This document shows positions 36,002 through 50,041 of a DNA stretch of 64,000 bases, piece by piece (within the stretch, counting starts at the first letter, position 1; each line of letters opens with the position of its first letter). The position numbers and the translations under genes were made by a program. Under the pieces are notes generated by a model that was not told where the DNA came from, ran no database searches, and was given only the letters and a program-made list of their open reading frames with translations. The DNA comes from an uncultured Alteromonadaceae bacterium (GTDB taxonomy: Bacteria; Pseudomonadota; Gammaproteobacteria; Enterobacterales; Alteromonadaceae), in assembly GCA_947503265.1 (NCBI GenBank), contig CANNDC010000002.1:310001-374000 (forward strand), read 5' to 3'.

Positions 36002-36071
36002 GCTCAATCCAGCGTTTAAATCAGCCGTTCAGGAACCCACAGACGGCTAACTTCTGCGTCGCGAATTGAGC
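36002..36071. terminator. nested inverted repeats in the gspB/HD-GYP convergent gap
   Basis: An outer pair, GCTCAAT/ATTGAGC (7 bp), encloses an inner pair, AGCCGT/ACGGCT (6 bp, 14-base loop). Both are perfect and fill the gap between two convergent genes. No T-run. Perhaps a bidirectional terminator. Confidence 0.35.
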
Positions 36072-37292
36072 TTAAATAGAGTTAATCAATACGTCTTTAA
36101 AGAATTTTGGCAGGTTGATACCGAATTCTTCTGCTCGCACACTGGCGATAATGCGATGCTCAGATTTGGCTAGATCTATCTTTCTGGTTTCAGTGTAGTG
36201 ATTTGCAATTGAGTTATAAAAAGCCACCACTGTGGGTTCTAACGGTGATGCGTGGTTAGATTTAATGACCAAAGCCAATTGACTATTGTCGAGTTTGACC
36301 AAAGAACCAGGCGGGTGTACACCTAAACATTTCACGAACTCCTGCACCAAGCCTTGATCATAACTCTTGTCTGTGAACAAACTTCTCAGCGCCACAGTCG
36401 GTGTTTTGGCTGCTTGATGGGGCCTAGCTGTGGTCATTGCATCGTAACTGTCTACTATGGCTGCCATTTTAGCCACAAGACTTATATCTTCACCACGTTG
36501 AGCATCTGGGTAGCCACTCCCATCGATTCTTTCATGGTGATTGAAAATAGCGTCTTTCACCGTTTCACTAATGTTGCCATTGCGCTCGACCATATCTAAA
36601 CCAATATCAACATGGGTAATAACGAATTGCTCATGCAATTCTGATAAGGGCTCAGAAGATTGAGTAATCTCTTTTGGCATGTTTGCCATGCCAATATCCA
36701 TCAACAAACCAGCAAGTGCAAACTCGTCGATATCTGCTCGTTCTAATCCTTTAAATTTTGCAAACATGGCTAAAAAGATAGAACAATTTAAAGAGTGCTC
36801 TAACAAGTATTTCCCAGACTTATTTAACAAACACAAGCACGAAAGGGCATCTGGCATCTCGAAAACAGATTCAACCACCGAACTTCCCAAATCTTCAATG
36901 GTTTTGATATCAGCAGAATCGTTCGCTTGGAGTTTTTTAATAAACCGACTTTGAATCACCTTGGCGTTATCGTATAGCTCAGTGGCTGCCGCCATTTGTT
37001 CGCCACTTGATAGAACTCTGGTTTTTACAGTTGGTTGCTTTATGGTTTTTTCTTTGCGAGGTTTTGGCGGAGGAGGGGGAGTTTGCTTAACCTGCGGTTC
37101 CGAAGGCATTTTGATAGTGCTTTTCCTAACATCTATCTTAAGCTTTAAAACTCCCTTCGATTTGAGCGCTTTAATTGTATCATTACTACCGACGAGCCCT
37201 TTACTCTTGATTTTTAGATGTCCAGACTGCTCAAGTACGCTATCCACATACATGCCAGGTAAGAGCTCATCAATAGTTTTGTTTTGAAACAT
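36072..37292 (-). CDS. HD-GYP-like protein with a degenerate HD motif
   Basis: 406 residues. The N-terminal DUF3391-type domain (1-60: IDELLPGMYVDSVLEQSG) is followed by a proline-rich linker (TPPPPPKPRK) and an HD-GYP domain (about 140-400). The GYP signature is present in NHHERIDGSGYP, and other metal ligands appear at His166, His227, His252/253 and Asp281. The HD doublet, however, reads Met198-Asp199 (LLMDIGMANMP), so the first metal-binding histidine is lost. It may be inactive as a phosphodiesterase and act as a c-di-GMP effector. Convergent with gspB, whose N-terminal domain it shares. Confidence 0.82.
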   Translation of the reverse strand: MFQNKTIDELLPGMYVDSVLEQSGHLKIKSKGLVGSNDTIKALKSKGVLKLKIDVRKSTIKMPSEPQVKQTPPPPPKPRKEKTIKQPTVKTRVLSSGEQMAAATELYDNAKVIQSRFIKKLQANDSADIKTIEDLGSSVVESVFEMPDALSCLCLLNKSGKYLLEHSLNCSIFLAMFAKFKGLERADIDEFALAGLLMDIGMANMPKEITQSSEPLSELHEQFVITHVDIGLDMVERNGNISETVKDAIFNHHERIDGSGYPDAQRGEDISLVAKMAAIVDSYDAMTTARPHQAAKTPTVALRSLFTDKSYDQGLVQEFVKCLGVHPPGSLVKLDNSQLALVIKSNHASPLEPTVVAFYNSIANHYTETRKIDLAKSEHRIIASVRAEEFGINLPKFFKDVLINSI

Positions 37293-37353
37293 GTTTCTCG
37301 TTTATGTTAAACCTTGGTATTACCTTAGAAAATCCTTGGCAATACCTTGGGAT

Positions 37354-37956
37354 TTATCGCATCCACGCAAATGTTTGATTCTCGTATGCGGCTATTTTTT
37401 CTTCCAGCTCCAATGTTTGGCCAATAGCGTCTAATCCCTTAATCAAATTTGTCTTGTGATGCTCTGCAATATCAAATTTGAAAACCTGATCACCTGCCGT
37501 CACAGTTTGATTAGGTAAATCAACAACCATCTCTGTATCAGGTTTAAGCTTAACTATCTCGAACAAGGAGTCAATAGCGCTCGAAGCCAATGCAACTGGT
37601 AAGAGTTGGTTATTGATGCAGTTTCCATAAAAAATGTCGGCAAAACTGGTTGCAATAACAACCTTAAATCCGAAGTCATCTAGTGCCCAAGGAGCATGCT
37701 CTCTGCTTGAACCACAACCAAAGTTCTCACGTGTCAGCAATATGCTTGCACCTGCATACTCCGCCTTATTTAACGGGAAATCTGGATTGGGCTCTTGTTC
37801 GTGGAGATCCAAATAGCGCCAATCGTGAAATAAATGTTTGCCATATCCCGAGCGTGTTACACCTTTTAAAAACTGCTTGGGTATGATTTGGTCCGTATCA
37901 ATATTGGCCTGATCTAAAGGAACAGCCGTTCCAGTATGTTGAGTAATTCCTGTCAT
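37354..37956 (-). CDS. leuD: 3-isopropylmalate dehydratase small subunit
   Basis: Small subunit of isopropylmalate isomerase, which interconverts 2- and 3-isopropylmalate with LeuC in leucine synthesis. The 200 residues include [15 protein letters not shown] and the [10 protein letters not shown]-terminal loop. Last gene of leuABCD, 9 bases after leuC. Confidence 0.97.
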   Translation of the reverse strand: MTGITQHTGTAVPLDQANIDTDQIIPKQFLKGVTRSGYGKHLFHDWRYLDLHEQEPNPDFPLNKAEYAGASILLTRENFGCGSSREHAPWALDDFGFKVVIATSFADIFYGNCINNQLLPVALASSAIDSLFEIVKLKPDTEMVVDLPNQTVTAGDQVFKFDIAEHHKTNLIKGLDAIGQTLELEEKIAAYENQTFAWMR

Positions 37957-37965
37957 AACTTTCCC

Positions 37966-39366
37966 CTAAATATCTCTAACGTCGGCGAAATGGCCAGTTA
38001 ATGCTGCTGCAACTGCCATGGCAGGTGAGACAAGGTGTGTTCTTGCACCACGACCCTGACGACCTTCGAAGTTACGATTGCTAGTTGAAGCACACCTGTC
38101 TCCAGCTTTGAGCAAATCGTCATTCATTCCCAAGCACATAGAACAACCCGGAAGTCGCCATTCAAATCCGGCGGCTAAAAATATTTCGTGGAGATTTTCT
38201 TCTTCTGCTTGCTGTTTTACCGAAACAGAACCCGGAACCACAATGGCAGTCACGCCATCTGCAACCCTGCCTTTTTTAGCAATTTCTGCCGCAGCGCGCA
38301 GGTCTTCGATTCGACTGTTAGTGCAAGAACCAATAAATACATTATTAATGGCAACATCAGATAATTTCTGACCCGGTTGCAAATCCATATACTTGAGAGC
38401 ATTAATTGCAGACTCTTTGTCGATAGGATCGGCAAAATCGTCAGGGGACGGGACTCGTTGATCAACCCCAATGACTTGTCCGGGGTTGGTTCCCCAAGTG
38501 ATTTGTGGCGATATTTCCTGAGCTTCTAACTCAACAACTGTATCAAATTCAGCCCCTTCATCAGAAAACAGAGTTTTCCAATAAGAAACCGCCTGTTCCC
38601 AACTTTCACCTTTAGGTGCGTATTCTCGGCCAGCTAAATAATCAAAGGTAGTCTGGTCTGGTGCAACGAAACCAGCCTTTGCGCCAGCTTCAATACTCAT
38701 GTTACAAATGGTCATGCGCTCTTCCATGCTTAAGGCTTCGATGGCAGTTCCGCAATATTCGATAACGTGCCCAGTGGCGCCTGCGTGACCAATTTTACCT
38801 ATGATAGCCAAAATAATATCTTTTGACGTTATGCCCGTAGGTAGCGTGCCATTGACTTTGACTTGCATACTCTTTGCTTTGCTTTGTTTCAAAGTTTGGG
38901 TTGCAAACACATGCTCGACTTGTGACGTACCAATCCCAAATGCCAATGCTCCAAAGGCACCATGAGTAGCAGTATGTGAGTCACCACACACCACAGTCAT
39001 TCCTGGTAGTATTAACCCCAATTCAGGTCCAATAACATGCACAATTCCCTGCTTTTGATGGCCAACAGGGAATAGTTCGATATTGTTTTCTTTACAGTTA
39101 TTCGCCAACGTCTGTAGTTGAAGTTGATTCTCCGGCCCGCAAGCATCTAACGCCAACGAACGGGTTGAAATGCTGTGATCCATGGTGGCAAAGGTTTTTT
39201 GCGGACAGCGTACTTTACGGTTTTTATCTTTCAAGCCGGCAAAAGCTTGAGGAGACGTTACCTCGTGAATTAAGTGTCTGTCTATATAAATGAGGGCGTC
39301 TTCACCCAACTGGTCCACCACATGGGCTTGCCAGATTTTGTCAAAAAGAGAACGTGGCATGTTCAT
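37966..39366 (-). CDS. leuC: 3-isopropylmalate dehydratase large subunit
   Basis: Large, iron-sulphur subunit of isopropylmalate isomerase. The 466 residues match E. coli LeuC. The 4Fe-4S ligands are the Cys in IGSCTNSR and the two in CSMCLGMN, and the [16 protein letters not shown] block is conserved. Third gene of the leu operon, 37 bases after leuB. Confidence 0.97.
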   Translation of the reverse strand: MNMPRSLFDKIWQAHVVDQLGEDALIYIDRHLIHEVTSPQAFAGLKDKNRKVRCPQKTFATMDHSISTRSLALDACGPENQLQLQTLANNCKENNIELFPVGHQKQGIVHVIGPELGLILPGMTVVCGDSHTATHGAFGALAFGIGTSQVEHVFATQTLKQSKAKSMQVKVNGTLPTGITSKDIILAIIGKIGHAGATGHVIEYCGTAIEALSMEERMTICNMSIEAGAKAGFVAPDQTTFDYLAGREYAPKGESWEQAVSYWKTLFSDEGAEFDTVVELEAQEISPQITWGTNPGQVIGVDQRVPSPDDFADPIDKESAINALKYMDLQPGQKLSDVAINNVFIGSCTNSRIEDLRAAAEIAKKGRVADGVTAIVVPGSVSVKQQAEEENLHEIFLAAGFEWRLPGCSMCLGMNDDLLKAGDRCASTSNRNFEGRQGRGARTHLVSPAMAVAAALTGHFADVRDI

Positions 39367-39403
39367 TTCCTAAATCAATTACTCACTATCTACTCGCTAG
39401 ATA

Positions 39404-40498
<1,095 letters not shown>

Positions 40499-42058
40499 TT
40501 AAACTCCTGCGATCTTAACATTCTGTCGTTTTTGATGGTCTATCTGATCGGCCAAATGGGTATTATTCAGCACGTAAATTAATGCTTTTACTCCCGATTC
40601 AACGATATCTGTTGCCAAGCCAATGCCGTTAAAGCGTCTACCGTTATATTCAGCAACGACACTAACCTGAGCCAATGCATCTGCACCTTCGCCTTTGGAA
40701 TCTAACTTGAAATCAACTATATCGATCTCGTTCATACCAATGGCTTTGGTTATGGCGTTGTAAGCAGCGTCGACTGGACCATTACCGGTAGCGGATTCGG
40801 TCACATGAATATCCCCAATACGCATTTTCACTGTCGCACTCGGAATGATCTCTCGCCCTGAATTCGCTTGAAGGTAAAGCAATTCATACTGTGCCTGATC
40901 TTGTTTTTGTTGATCGAAAAACAATAAGGCTTCTAAATCATAGTCAAAGACCTGGCCTTTCTTATCCGCTAATTTAAGAAACGCTGAATAGACAGTATCC
41001 AACTCATAGTCCGTTTCCTTGTATCCAAGTTCTGTCAATCTATGTTTGATGACATGGCGTCCTGAACGAGAAGTCAAATTAAGCACGTTTTTATTAATGC
41101 CCACGCTTTCAGGGGTCATGATTTCGTAGGTATTCAGACCTTTCAATACACCGTCTTGATGGATGCCTGATGAATGGCTGAATGCATTTGCACCAACAAT
41201 GGCTTTGTTAGACTGAACAGGCATGTTACACAACTGACTCACCAACTTAGATGTGCGCGAAATTTCTTGGCTTTTGATATTGGTTTCTAAGCCAATTTTG
41301 TTTTTACGCGTTTCCAATATCATGGCGATTTCTTCTAGTGAGCAGTTACCCGCTCTTTCGCCAATACCATTAATCGTCGCTTCAACTTGTCTTGCACCGT
41401 TTTCAACTGCAGCCAAAGAATTGGCTACTGCTAGTCCAAGGTCATTGTGGCAATGAACTGAGATAATGGCTTTATCAATGTTTGGAACGCGGTTGAATAG
41501 ATTGTGAATAATGCCACCAAACTCAGTTGGAGTAGTGTAACCGACGGTATCGGGAATATTTACTGTGGTCGCGCCTGCATTGATGGCGGCTTCAACCATG
41601 CGGCAAAGGTAATCGATATGTGTGCGGCCAGCGTCTTCGCACGAAAACTCTACATCGTCTGTGTATTTGCGTGCGTGTTTTACGGCATGAACGGCCATCT
41701 CAACCACTTCATCTTGAGATTTTCTCAACTTGGTACCGACATGAATATCCGAGGTCGCGATAAATGTGTGGATTCTAAATTGATCAGCCACTTTCAAAGA
41801 TTCACCACAAGCATCAATATCTTTTTCTAACGCACGAGATAAGCCGCAAACTGTGGCATTTTTGATTTCACGCGCGATTGCTTGAACTGAGGTGAAATCA
41901 CCCGGTGATGAAACAGGAAAGCCAGCTTCAATTATATCTACGCCTAATCTTTCCAGAGCCAGAGCGATTTGAAGTTTCTCCTTTACAGTCAGGCTGGCAG
42001 GAAGCGCTTGTTCGCCGTCCCGCAAGGTGGTGTCGAATATTTTCACTTGATTTGACAT
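40499..42058 (-). CDS. leuA: 2-isopropylmalate synthase
   Basis: Condenses 2-ketoisovalerate with acetyl-CoA, the committed and leucine-inhibited step. The 519 residues show the catalytic N-terminal TIM barrel ([47 protein letters not shown]) and the C-terminal LeuA allosteric domain. CAGGAGAAG precedes the ATG. Expression is set by the attenuator upstream. Confidence 0.97.
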   Translation of the reverse strand: MSNQVKIFDTTLRDGEQALPASLTVKEKLQIALALERLGVDIIEAGFPVSSPGDFTSVQAIAREIKNATVCGLSRALEKDIDACGESLKVADQFRIHTFIATSDIHVGTKLRKSQDEVVEMAVHAVKHARKYTDDVEFSCEDAGRTHIDYLCRMVEAAINAGATTVNIPDTVGYTTPTEFGGIIHNLFNRVPNIDKAIISVHCHNDLGLAVANSLAAVENGARQVEATINGIGERAGNCSLEEIAMILETRKNKIGLETNIKSQEISRTSKLVSQLCNMPVQSNKAIVGANAFSHSSGIHQDGVLKGLNTYEIMTPESVGINKNVLNLTSRSGRHVIKHRLTELGYKETDYELDTVYSAFLKLADKKGQVFDYDLEALLFFDQQKQDQAQYELLYLQANSGREIIPSATVKMRIGDIHVTESATGNGPVDAAYNAITKAIGMNEIDIVDFKLDSKGEGADALAQVSVVAEYNGRRFNGIGLATDIVESGVKALIYVLNNTHLADQIDHQKRQNVKIAGV

Positions 42059-42158
42059 CTTCTTCTCCTGTTGTAATGAACTATCGTTAGCTCTTTTTTA
42101 TTGGGAATCTGAACGTTCGTTTTTCTAAACTGTTCGATTTCCTTATGTTTCAAATAAC

Positions 42159-42183
42159 AAAAAACCCGTGCAATGCACGGGTT
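42159..42183 (-). terminator. leu attenuator terminator
   Basis: On the minus strand, AACCCGTGCA and TGCACGGGTT form a near-perfect stem with a minimal loop, running into six Ts. It lies 27 bases after the leader-peptide stop and about 100 bases before leuA. The 3' arm sequence TTGCACGGGT is duplicated at the end of the leader gene (42212-42221), which gives the competing antiterminator. It is therefore the switchable terminator of the operon. Confidence 0.92.
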
Positions 42184-42209
42184 CTAATTTGGTTGTGATA
42201 ACTTACAAC

Positions 42210-42275
42210 CTACCCGTGCAATCTCGCTGCCAGAAGGAGTAGGATGTTGAGTAAAATTGTGGCGCTGTGTGTCAC
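42210..42275 (-). CDS. leuL: leu operon leader peptide
   Basis: A 21-residue frame beginning GTG: MTHSATILLNILLLLAARLH plus one Gly. Seven of 21 residues are Leu, with four consecutive Leu codons (CTA CTC CTT CTG), the control codons of classical attenuation. AAAGG lies 8 bases before the GTG. The last codons (TTG CAC GGG T) are an exact copy of the terminator 3' arm. A ribosome stalled at the Leu codons would leave it free to pair with the terminator 5' arm and block termination; a ribosome at the stop codon would mask it. An overlapping ATG frame on the same strand has no Leu run and was rejected. Confidence 0.9.
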   Translation of the reverse strand: MTHSATILLNILLLLAARLHG

Positions 42276-42314
42276 TTGCTTGCCTTTTACCGTAAGTCGT
42301 CATTCAGTAGCGTA

Positions 42315-42343
42315 TTTGTAACTCTAATCGGCCTAGGCGTCAA
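42315..42343 (-). promoter_or_regulatory. leu operon sigma-70 promoter
   Basis: TTGACG, a 17-base spacer and TACAAA on the minus strand, ending 39 bases before the leader-peptide start. This is the expected place for the leuLABCD promoter. Confidence 0.7.
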
Positions 42344-42389
42344 CCAAAGTTATGTATTCTTTATATATCTGTTTGGAATAATTCGGAAT

Positions 42390-43031
42390 TTATCGAAAAT
42401 CCTTCCAATTTATAGTGGTTGAAAGCAAAAGCTCCCTCAAGGTCAAGGTTCGTGGCCTTATTTTGCCTTTGTGATTCCAACTATGGCCACAGCATGCAGC
42501 GACAATAGAATTTTTACTGGGTTTTAATAATCGCTTGTCCTGATGCTTGATCTCTATCTCTTGCAAACATTCGCCAGTTAAGGAAAACCATCCATGTTTG
42601 TTTAAATGTAATTTGTTCTCTTCTAATTCCAAGCGGTCAATCGAATCTAGTTCAACATGTTCATCGCCTAAATTGCTAACATAAACAGGTACTGCTAACC
42701 CCATTTTAGAATGGGATTTGAACCAAGCTTCTGTTTTTTCATCATCATGTCTTTTCGCGATGCAACTAGCAGATTGTTTTGCTTGCCAACTGGCATTGTG
42801 AACGTCGACTTCGATTGGCGCATTGTGATTTAGCAAATTCTCAGCAGCGTTTTTAATATGGTAAGCAAGCCCGCCGAGTCGCCGTTGTAATAAGCTTAAA
42901 TTTTTTGGTCCAAATACAGCAAGAAAATGCAGTTCTCGCTCATATAACGCGTTACACAATTCGGCAAATTGTTTTTGCTGGTGGTTGGAATTAAAAATAT
43001 CAACTTGATGTTGATTAGATTGGTTCGACAT
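42390..43031 (-). CDS. hypothetical protein (213 aa)
   Basis: Not recognised. Soluble, without signal peptide or membrane helix. The N-terminal third (FAELCNALYERELHFLAVFG) is helical, and the C-terminal third is basic with a cysteine-histidine stretch (VAACCGHSWNHKGKI). It lies between the leu promoter region and eno on the minus strand, but the eno-side hairpin argues for separate transcription. Confidence 0.6.
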   Translation of the reverse strand: MSNQSNQHQVDIFNSNHQQKQFAELCNALYERELHFLAVFGPKNLSLLQRRLGGLAYHIKNAAENLLNHNAPIEVDVHNASWQAKQSASCIAKRHDDEKTEAWFKSHSKMGLAVPVYVSNLGDEHVELDSIDRLELEENKLHLNKHGWFSLTGECLQEIEIKHQDKRLLKPSKNSIVAACCGHSWNHKGKIRPRTLTLRELLLSTTINWKDFR

Positions 43032-43110
43032 AACCTAAATTTATATCAAAGAACTGGCTCAAGTGACACTAAAAATAACCAATGAGTAAGAGTCAACTTG
43101 AGCACTATAG

Positions 43111-43144
43111 GGAGCGGAAGAACTGAAATTAGTAATACCGCTCC
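43111..43144 (-). terminator. hairpin downstream of eno
   Basis: GGAGCGG and CCGCTCC form a perfect 7-bp GC-rich stem with a 20-base loop just past the eno stop. A second pair, CTCAAGT/ACTTGAG, lies beyond it. No poly-T follows. Probable eno transcript end. Confidence 0.5.
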
Positions 43145-43162
43145 GTTCTTTAAGCTTATGGT

Positions 43163-44500
<1,338 letters not shown>

Positions 44501-44516
44501 TTACGTTATTGAATTT

Positions 44517-46211
<1,695 letters not shown>

Positions 46212-46266
46212 CTATCGGACGGCGCAATAGTATACGGCGATCCACGGTTTCAAACAAGCTAAGAGG

Positions 46267-48828
46267 CTACAAAGATTTCAATAAATAGATGAGTTCCAAC
46301 GCTTGCTTGGGCGTCAAGGTATCAGGATCGACATTTTTCAGCTCTTCTTTGACGGGATCAAGTACATCTAGCAAATTTAATTGAGAATTGTTTTGTGCCT
46401 GTTCAACGGGCATTTGGGCTAGCGGCACTTCTAGCTGACTTAACTTTAATTTGGCAATTTGGATAACGGGTTTGGGCACGCCAGCTAACTGAGCAACTTG
46501 CAAACCATAGCTCTGGTTTGCAGGCCCTTCTTGAACGGCATGCATAAAACGAATGGTTTCATTGTGTTCCACTGCATCAAGGTGAATATTAGCTAGACTA
46601 TCGAGTTCATTTGCCAGTTCAGTTAGTTCGAAATAATGAGTTGCGAAGAGGGTAAATGCGTGTATTTTCTTCGCAAGGTATTCTGCGCAGGCCCAAGCCA
46701 AGGATAGCCCGTCGTAAGTGCTGGTACCTCGGCCAATTTCATCCATCAACACCAAACTCTTGTTGGTTGCATTGTTGAGAATATTGGCCGTTTCTGTCAT
46801 TTCTACCATAAAGGTTGAACGCCCTGATGCGAGATCATCAGAAGCACCTATTCGCGTAAATATGCGATCAATAGGTCCAATTTTGGCGTGGTTAGCAGGC
46901 ACATAGCTACCTATGTAAGCCATCAACACGATAAGCGCAGTTTGCCGCATGTATGTTGATTTTCCACCCATATTAGGGCCTGTTATCACCAACATGCGTC
47001 TAGATTCGGTCATCGCTAACGGATTGGCGATAAAAGGAGATTGCATCACTTGTTCTACGACCAAATGGCGTCCTTGATCGTATGAAATACCACTTTCTTC
47101 AACAAGTTGCGGGCATTGCAGAGCTAAGGAATCTGCTCTTTCGGCTAAATTTGTCAACACATCCAGTTCGGCCAACCCCAAGGCGCTGAGCAAGAGTTTG
47201 TCTAAGGAAGGAAGAATTAAATCAAATAGTTCTTCGTACAAACGTTTTTCAAGTGCAAGGGCACGGCTTTGACTGGTGAGAACCTTATCCTCATGCTCTT
47301 TCAGTTCAGGAATAATGTAGCGTTCGTTGTTCTTTAGGGTTTGCCGTCTTACGTATTCGGCTGGAACTTGATCAGCATAACTACGGCTCACTTCAATGTA
47401 GTAGCCATGCACTCTGTTGTAGCTCACTTTTAAGGTTGATATACCGGTTCTTTCTTTTTCACGTAGCTCGAGTTCTTCTAAATAATCTGTAGCACCTTTG
47501 GCCAAATTTCTTAATTCATCGAGTTCGCTATTATAACCTGGGGCGATGACACCGCCATCTCTAATGAGTACAGGGGGATTATCAATTACTGCGCTTGTGA
47601 GTAAATCCAAAATTTCGGGAAAAGTTCCTATATTTTCGGTCAAATATGTCAAGTTGGCAGTTAAATTCAGTAAAAAATCCTGAATTTGCGGTAACTGCTG
47701 AAGTGCTGTGGCTAGCCGAGAAAAATCTCTAGGACGTGCAGAACGTAACGCTAGTCTGGCCAAGACCCGCTCTAAATCACCAACTTGTTTCAAATGATTT
47801 TGCAATTCATCAAAATTTGAATCAATCAGGGTGCCGATTAACTGTTGCCTTATTTTTAATGCCTGATGGTCCACTAAGGGACGGTGAATCCAACGTTTAA
47901 GCATGCGGCTGCCCATTGCCGTACTGGTTTTGTCCAATACCTCACTCAAGGTATTTTCACTTCCACCTGATAAGTTTTGCGTGAGCTCCAGATTTCTGCG
48001 TGTTGCTGCGTCCATTAAGACAGAATCTGCATTAGATTCCAGTTGGATTCGTTTAATATGGGGTAAATTGGCGCGTTGTGTATCTTTCACATATTGAATA
48101 ACGCAACCCGCAGCGCATAGCCCTAAAGTAGCATCTTGCACGCCAAAGCCATTTAATTCTCTGGTGGCAAATTGATTGTTGAGTTGTTGAACCGAGGTTT
48201 GATAGTCGAATTCCCACTCTGGTCGGCGGCGCAGTCCTTTTAGGTTTTCAATTAAATGTAAATGAGCGAAATTTTCTGGATACAGCAATTCAGCTGGATT
48301 AGTACGTTGCAACTCAGCCAGAAGTGATTCCTCATTTGCAGGTTCACTTATTGCAAAACGGCCACTTGATATGTCTAAGCTTGCATAACCAAACCCGTGT
48401 TTTGTTGAATATATTGCACACAACAGGTTGTCTTGTTTGTCCTCCAGTAGCGCCTCATCAGATACCGTTCCGGGAGTAACAATACGTTTAACTTGCCTTT
48501 CTACTGGGCCTTTGCTGGTGGCTGGGTCACCGACTTGTTCACAAATAGCCACAGACTGACCCATTTTCACTAGCTTTGCTAAATATCCCTCAACTGCATG
48601 GTAGGGCACACCCGCCATTGGAATCGCATTACCACCTGATTTACCTCTAGCGGTGAGAGAAATATCGAGAAGCTCTGACGCTTTTTTAGCATCATCAAAA
48701 AACAATTCGTAAAAATCACCCATGCGATAAAACAACAAAATGTCAGGATGTTGTGCCTTAATCTTTAGATATTGACGCATCATCGGCGTGTGCTTGTCTT
48801 GTTCTGTTGAAGTAACAGCTTGAGTCAT
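46267..48828 (-). CDS. mutS: DNA mismatch repair protein MutS
   Basis: Recognises mismatches and loops, and recruits MutL. From the chosen ATG ([20 protein letters not shown]) it has 853 residues, the same as E. coli MutS; a TTG 22 codons upstream would add an unconserved tail. Seen: mismatch-binding GDFYELFF, the lever/clamp region, Walker [10 protein letters not shown], the ABC signature [14 protein letters not shown], Walker [19 protein letters not shown], and the C-terminal dimerisation tail. Two tandem palindromic elements begin about 90 bases upstream of the start and may contain or disturb its promoter. Confidence 0.96.
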   Translation of the reverse strand: MTQAVTSTEQDKHTPMMRQYLKIKAQHPDILLFYRMGDFYELFFDDAKKASELLDISLTARGKSGGNAIPMAGVPYHAVEGYLAKLVKMGQSVAICEQVGDPATSKGPVERQVKRIVTPGTVSDEALLEDKQDNLLCAIYSTKHGFGYASLDISSGRFAISEPANEESLLAELQRTNPAELLYPENFAHLHLIENLKGLRRRPEWEFDYQTSVQQLNNQFATRELNGFGVQDATLGLCAAGCVIQYVKDTQRANLPHIKRIQLESNADSVLMDAATRRNLELTQNLSGGSENTLSEVLDKTSTAMGSRMLKRWIHRPLVDHQALKIRQQLIGTLIDSNFDELQNHLKQVGDLERVLARLALRSARPRDFSRLATALQQLPQIQDFLLNLTANLTYLTENIGTFPEILDLLTSAVIDNPPVLIRDGGVIAPGYNSELDELRNLAKGATDYLEELELREKERTGISTLKVSYNRVHGYYIEVSRSYADQVPAEYVRRQTLKNNERYIIPELKEHEDKVLTSQSRALALEKRLYEELFDLILPSLDKLLLSALGLAELDVLTNLAERADSLALQCPQLVEESGISYDQGRHLVVEQVMQSPFIANPLAMTESRRMLVITGPNMGGKSTYMRQTALIVLMAYIGSYVPANHAKIGPIDRIFTRIGASDDLASGRSTFMVEMTETANILNNATNKSLVLMDEIGRGTSTYDGLSLAWACAEYLAKKIHAFTLFATHYFELTELANELDSLANIHLDAVEHNETIRFMHAVQEGPANQSYGLQVAQLAGVPKPVIQIAKLKLSQLEVPLAQMPVEQAQNNSQLNLLDVLDPVKEELKNVDPDTLTPKQALELIYLLKSL

Positions 48829-48916
48829 GGATATTTGCAGCTCTTTGATAATGAATGTGGCTCGTGGGAGACTTTTGGCATTATAAGAGCTCAATCTTGT
48901 TTTGCTAGCAGTAAAT

Positions 48917-49111
48917 AACCTAAACCCTGGATAACAACTTGCGTTCTAGCTGCTATTTTTCCCTATTACTGTGTTAAATTTGTTTGCAATAGGCCAGCTA
49001 TTGACGCACAAATTTGCCTTGTACTAGGAAAAAATCGCTAGCTACAACCTAATGTAAAATTAAACTACTTGGTTCAATGCGTAAGCTAATTTCTTACCCA
49101 GAGTTTAGGTT
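48917..49111. mobile_element. MITE-like palindromic element, copy 1
   Basis: 195 bases bounded by AAAT on both sides. The terminal inverted repeats are AACCTAAACYCTGG (left) and CCAGAGTTTAGGTT (right), extended with mismatches to about 24 bases. Internal arms also pair (AAATTTGT with ACAAATTT; CAATAG with CTATTG around GCCAG), so the whole element can fold into a long imperfect hairpin. It has no coding capacity. It differs from copy 2 at about five positions. Such non-autonomous elements depend on a transposase elsewhere. Confidence 0.75.
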
Positions 49112-49115
49112 AAAT

Positions 49116-49310
49116 AACCTAAACTCTGGATAACAACTTGCGTTCTAGCTGCTATTTTTCCCTATTACTGTGTTAAATTTGTTTGCAATAGGCCAGCTAT
49201 TGTCGCACAAATTTGCCTTGGACTAGGAAAAAATCGCTAGCTACAACCTAATGTAAAATTAAGCTACTTGGTTCAATGTGTAAGCTAATTTCTTACCCAG
49301 AGTTTAGGTT
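49116..49310. mobile_element. MITE-like palindromic element, copy 2
   Basis: Second 195-base copy in direct orientation, separated from copy 1 by AAAT and followed by AAAT, giving a 199-base period. Here both terminal repeats are perfect (AACCTAAACTCTGG/CCAGAGTTTAGGTT). Either insertion of a second element into an AAAT target or duplication of element plus target could explain the layout. The rest of the mutS-pncC gap holds only a short AATCCC/GGGATT inverted repeat at 49318-49351. Confidence 0.75.
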
Positions 49311-49401
49311 AAATAAAAATCCCTTGGCAAGATTAGTACTTTGCTGGGATTGAAGAAGCGTTTATCCTGTTTGTACTGACACACACGTAACAAGATTTAA
49401 A

Positions 49402-49899
49402 TTGAAAACCAAAGAAACAATGCAAATAGCTGCCTCACTAGGAGCGGTATTAGCCGCAAAAGGCTGGACTATTAGCTGTGCAGAATCTTGCACTGGCGGA
49501 GGGGTGGCCTATGCCATAACCAGCACTGCCGGAAGCTCTGAATGGTTTGAAAGATCCTTTGTTACGTATAGCAATACTGCCAAAGTTTCTTTGCTCGGAG
49601 TTGATGAAAATACTCTCGCTACAGCAGGTGCAGTTTCGGCTCAAACAGTAGAAGAAATGGTCGCAGGGTGCGCTCGCCGGAGCAATGCTGAAGTTGCTGT
49701 CGCAGTGAGCGGCATTGCTGGTCCTGGCGGTGGAAGCATCGATAAACCCGTCGGTTTAGTCTGGTTTGGATTTTTTATCGATGGTAAGGTAATTTCTAAG
49801 CAAGTTATCTTCAATGGTGACCGTCAACAAGTAAGGGACCAAGCGATAGAATTTGCTTTATCCAACACTCTTAAGCTAGTTGACCCTTGTTCGGAATGA
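49402..49899 (+). CDS. pncC: nicotinamide-nucleotide amidase (CinA C-terminal domain)
   Basis: Deamidates nicotinamide mononucleotide to nicotinate mononucleotide in pyridine-nucleotide recycling. The 165 residues equal E. coli PncC. The conserved serine block is CAESCTGGGVAYAIT, with FVTYSNTAK and VSGIAGPGGGS following. Translation probably begins at TTG, as judged by family length; the first ATG is six codons on and gives a shorter N-terminus. It lies upstream of recA, a common gammaproteobacterial arrangement. Confidence 0.92.
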   Translation: MKTKETMQIAASLGAVLAAKGWTISCAESCTGGGVAYAITSTAGSSEWFERSFVTYSNTAKVSLLGVDENTLATAGAVSAQTVEEMVAGCARRSNAEVAVAVSGIAGPGGGSIDKPVGLVWFGFFIDGKVISKQVIFNGDRQQVRDQAIEFALSNTLKLVDPCSE

Positions 49900-49961
49900 C
49901 AGAACACCCCTTAGTCAACTCACTAATTTCATCAGCAATTAAAAAAATCCTGAAACTGGAC

Positions 49962-49988
49962 TTGAACTGTATAACCATACAGTATAAT
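49962..49988 (+). promoter_or_regulatory. recA promoter with LexA (SOS) box
   Basis: The palindrome CTGTATAACCATACAG (49967-49982) fits the LexA consensus CTG-N10-CAG with flanking T/A. It is embedded between TTGAAC and TATAAT, as in E. coli recA, so LexA would block the polymerase. It lies 53 bases before the recA start. Confidence 0.92.
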
Positions 49989-50041
49989 CTTGTCAGCAAT
50001 TCGAAAAACAAATTTGACAGCTACTCTCTTATTTTAAGGAC

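Noticed and set aside
42190..42303. Alternative leader frame from an ATG upstream of leuA
   Set aside because: It overlaps leuL in another frame but has no leucine run and runs on without a suitable stop before the terminator.
48895..49401. Small RNA or coding gene in the mutS-pncC gap
   Set aside because: The space is explained by two palindromic repeat elements without coding capacity; no promoter-terminator pair for an RNA gene was evident.
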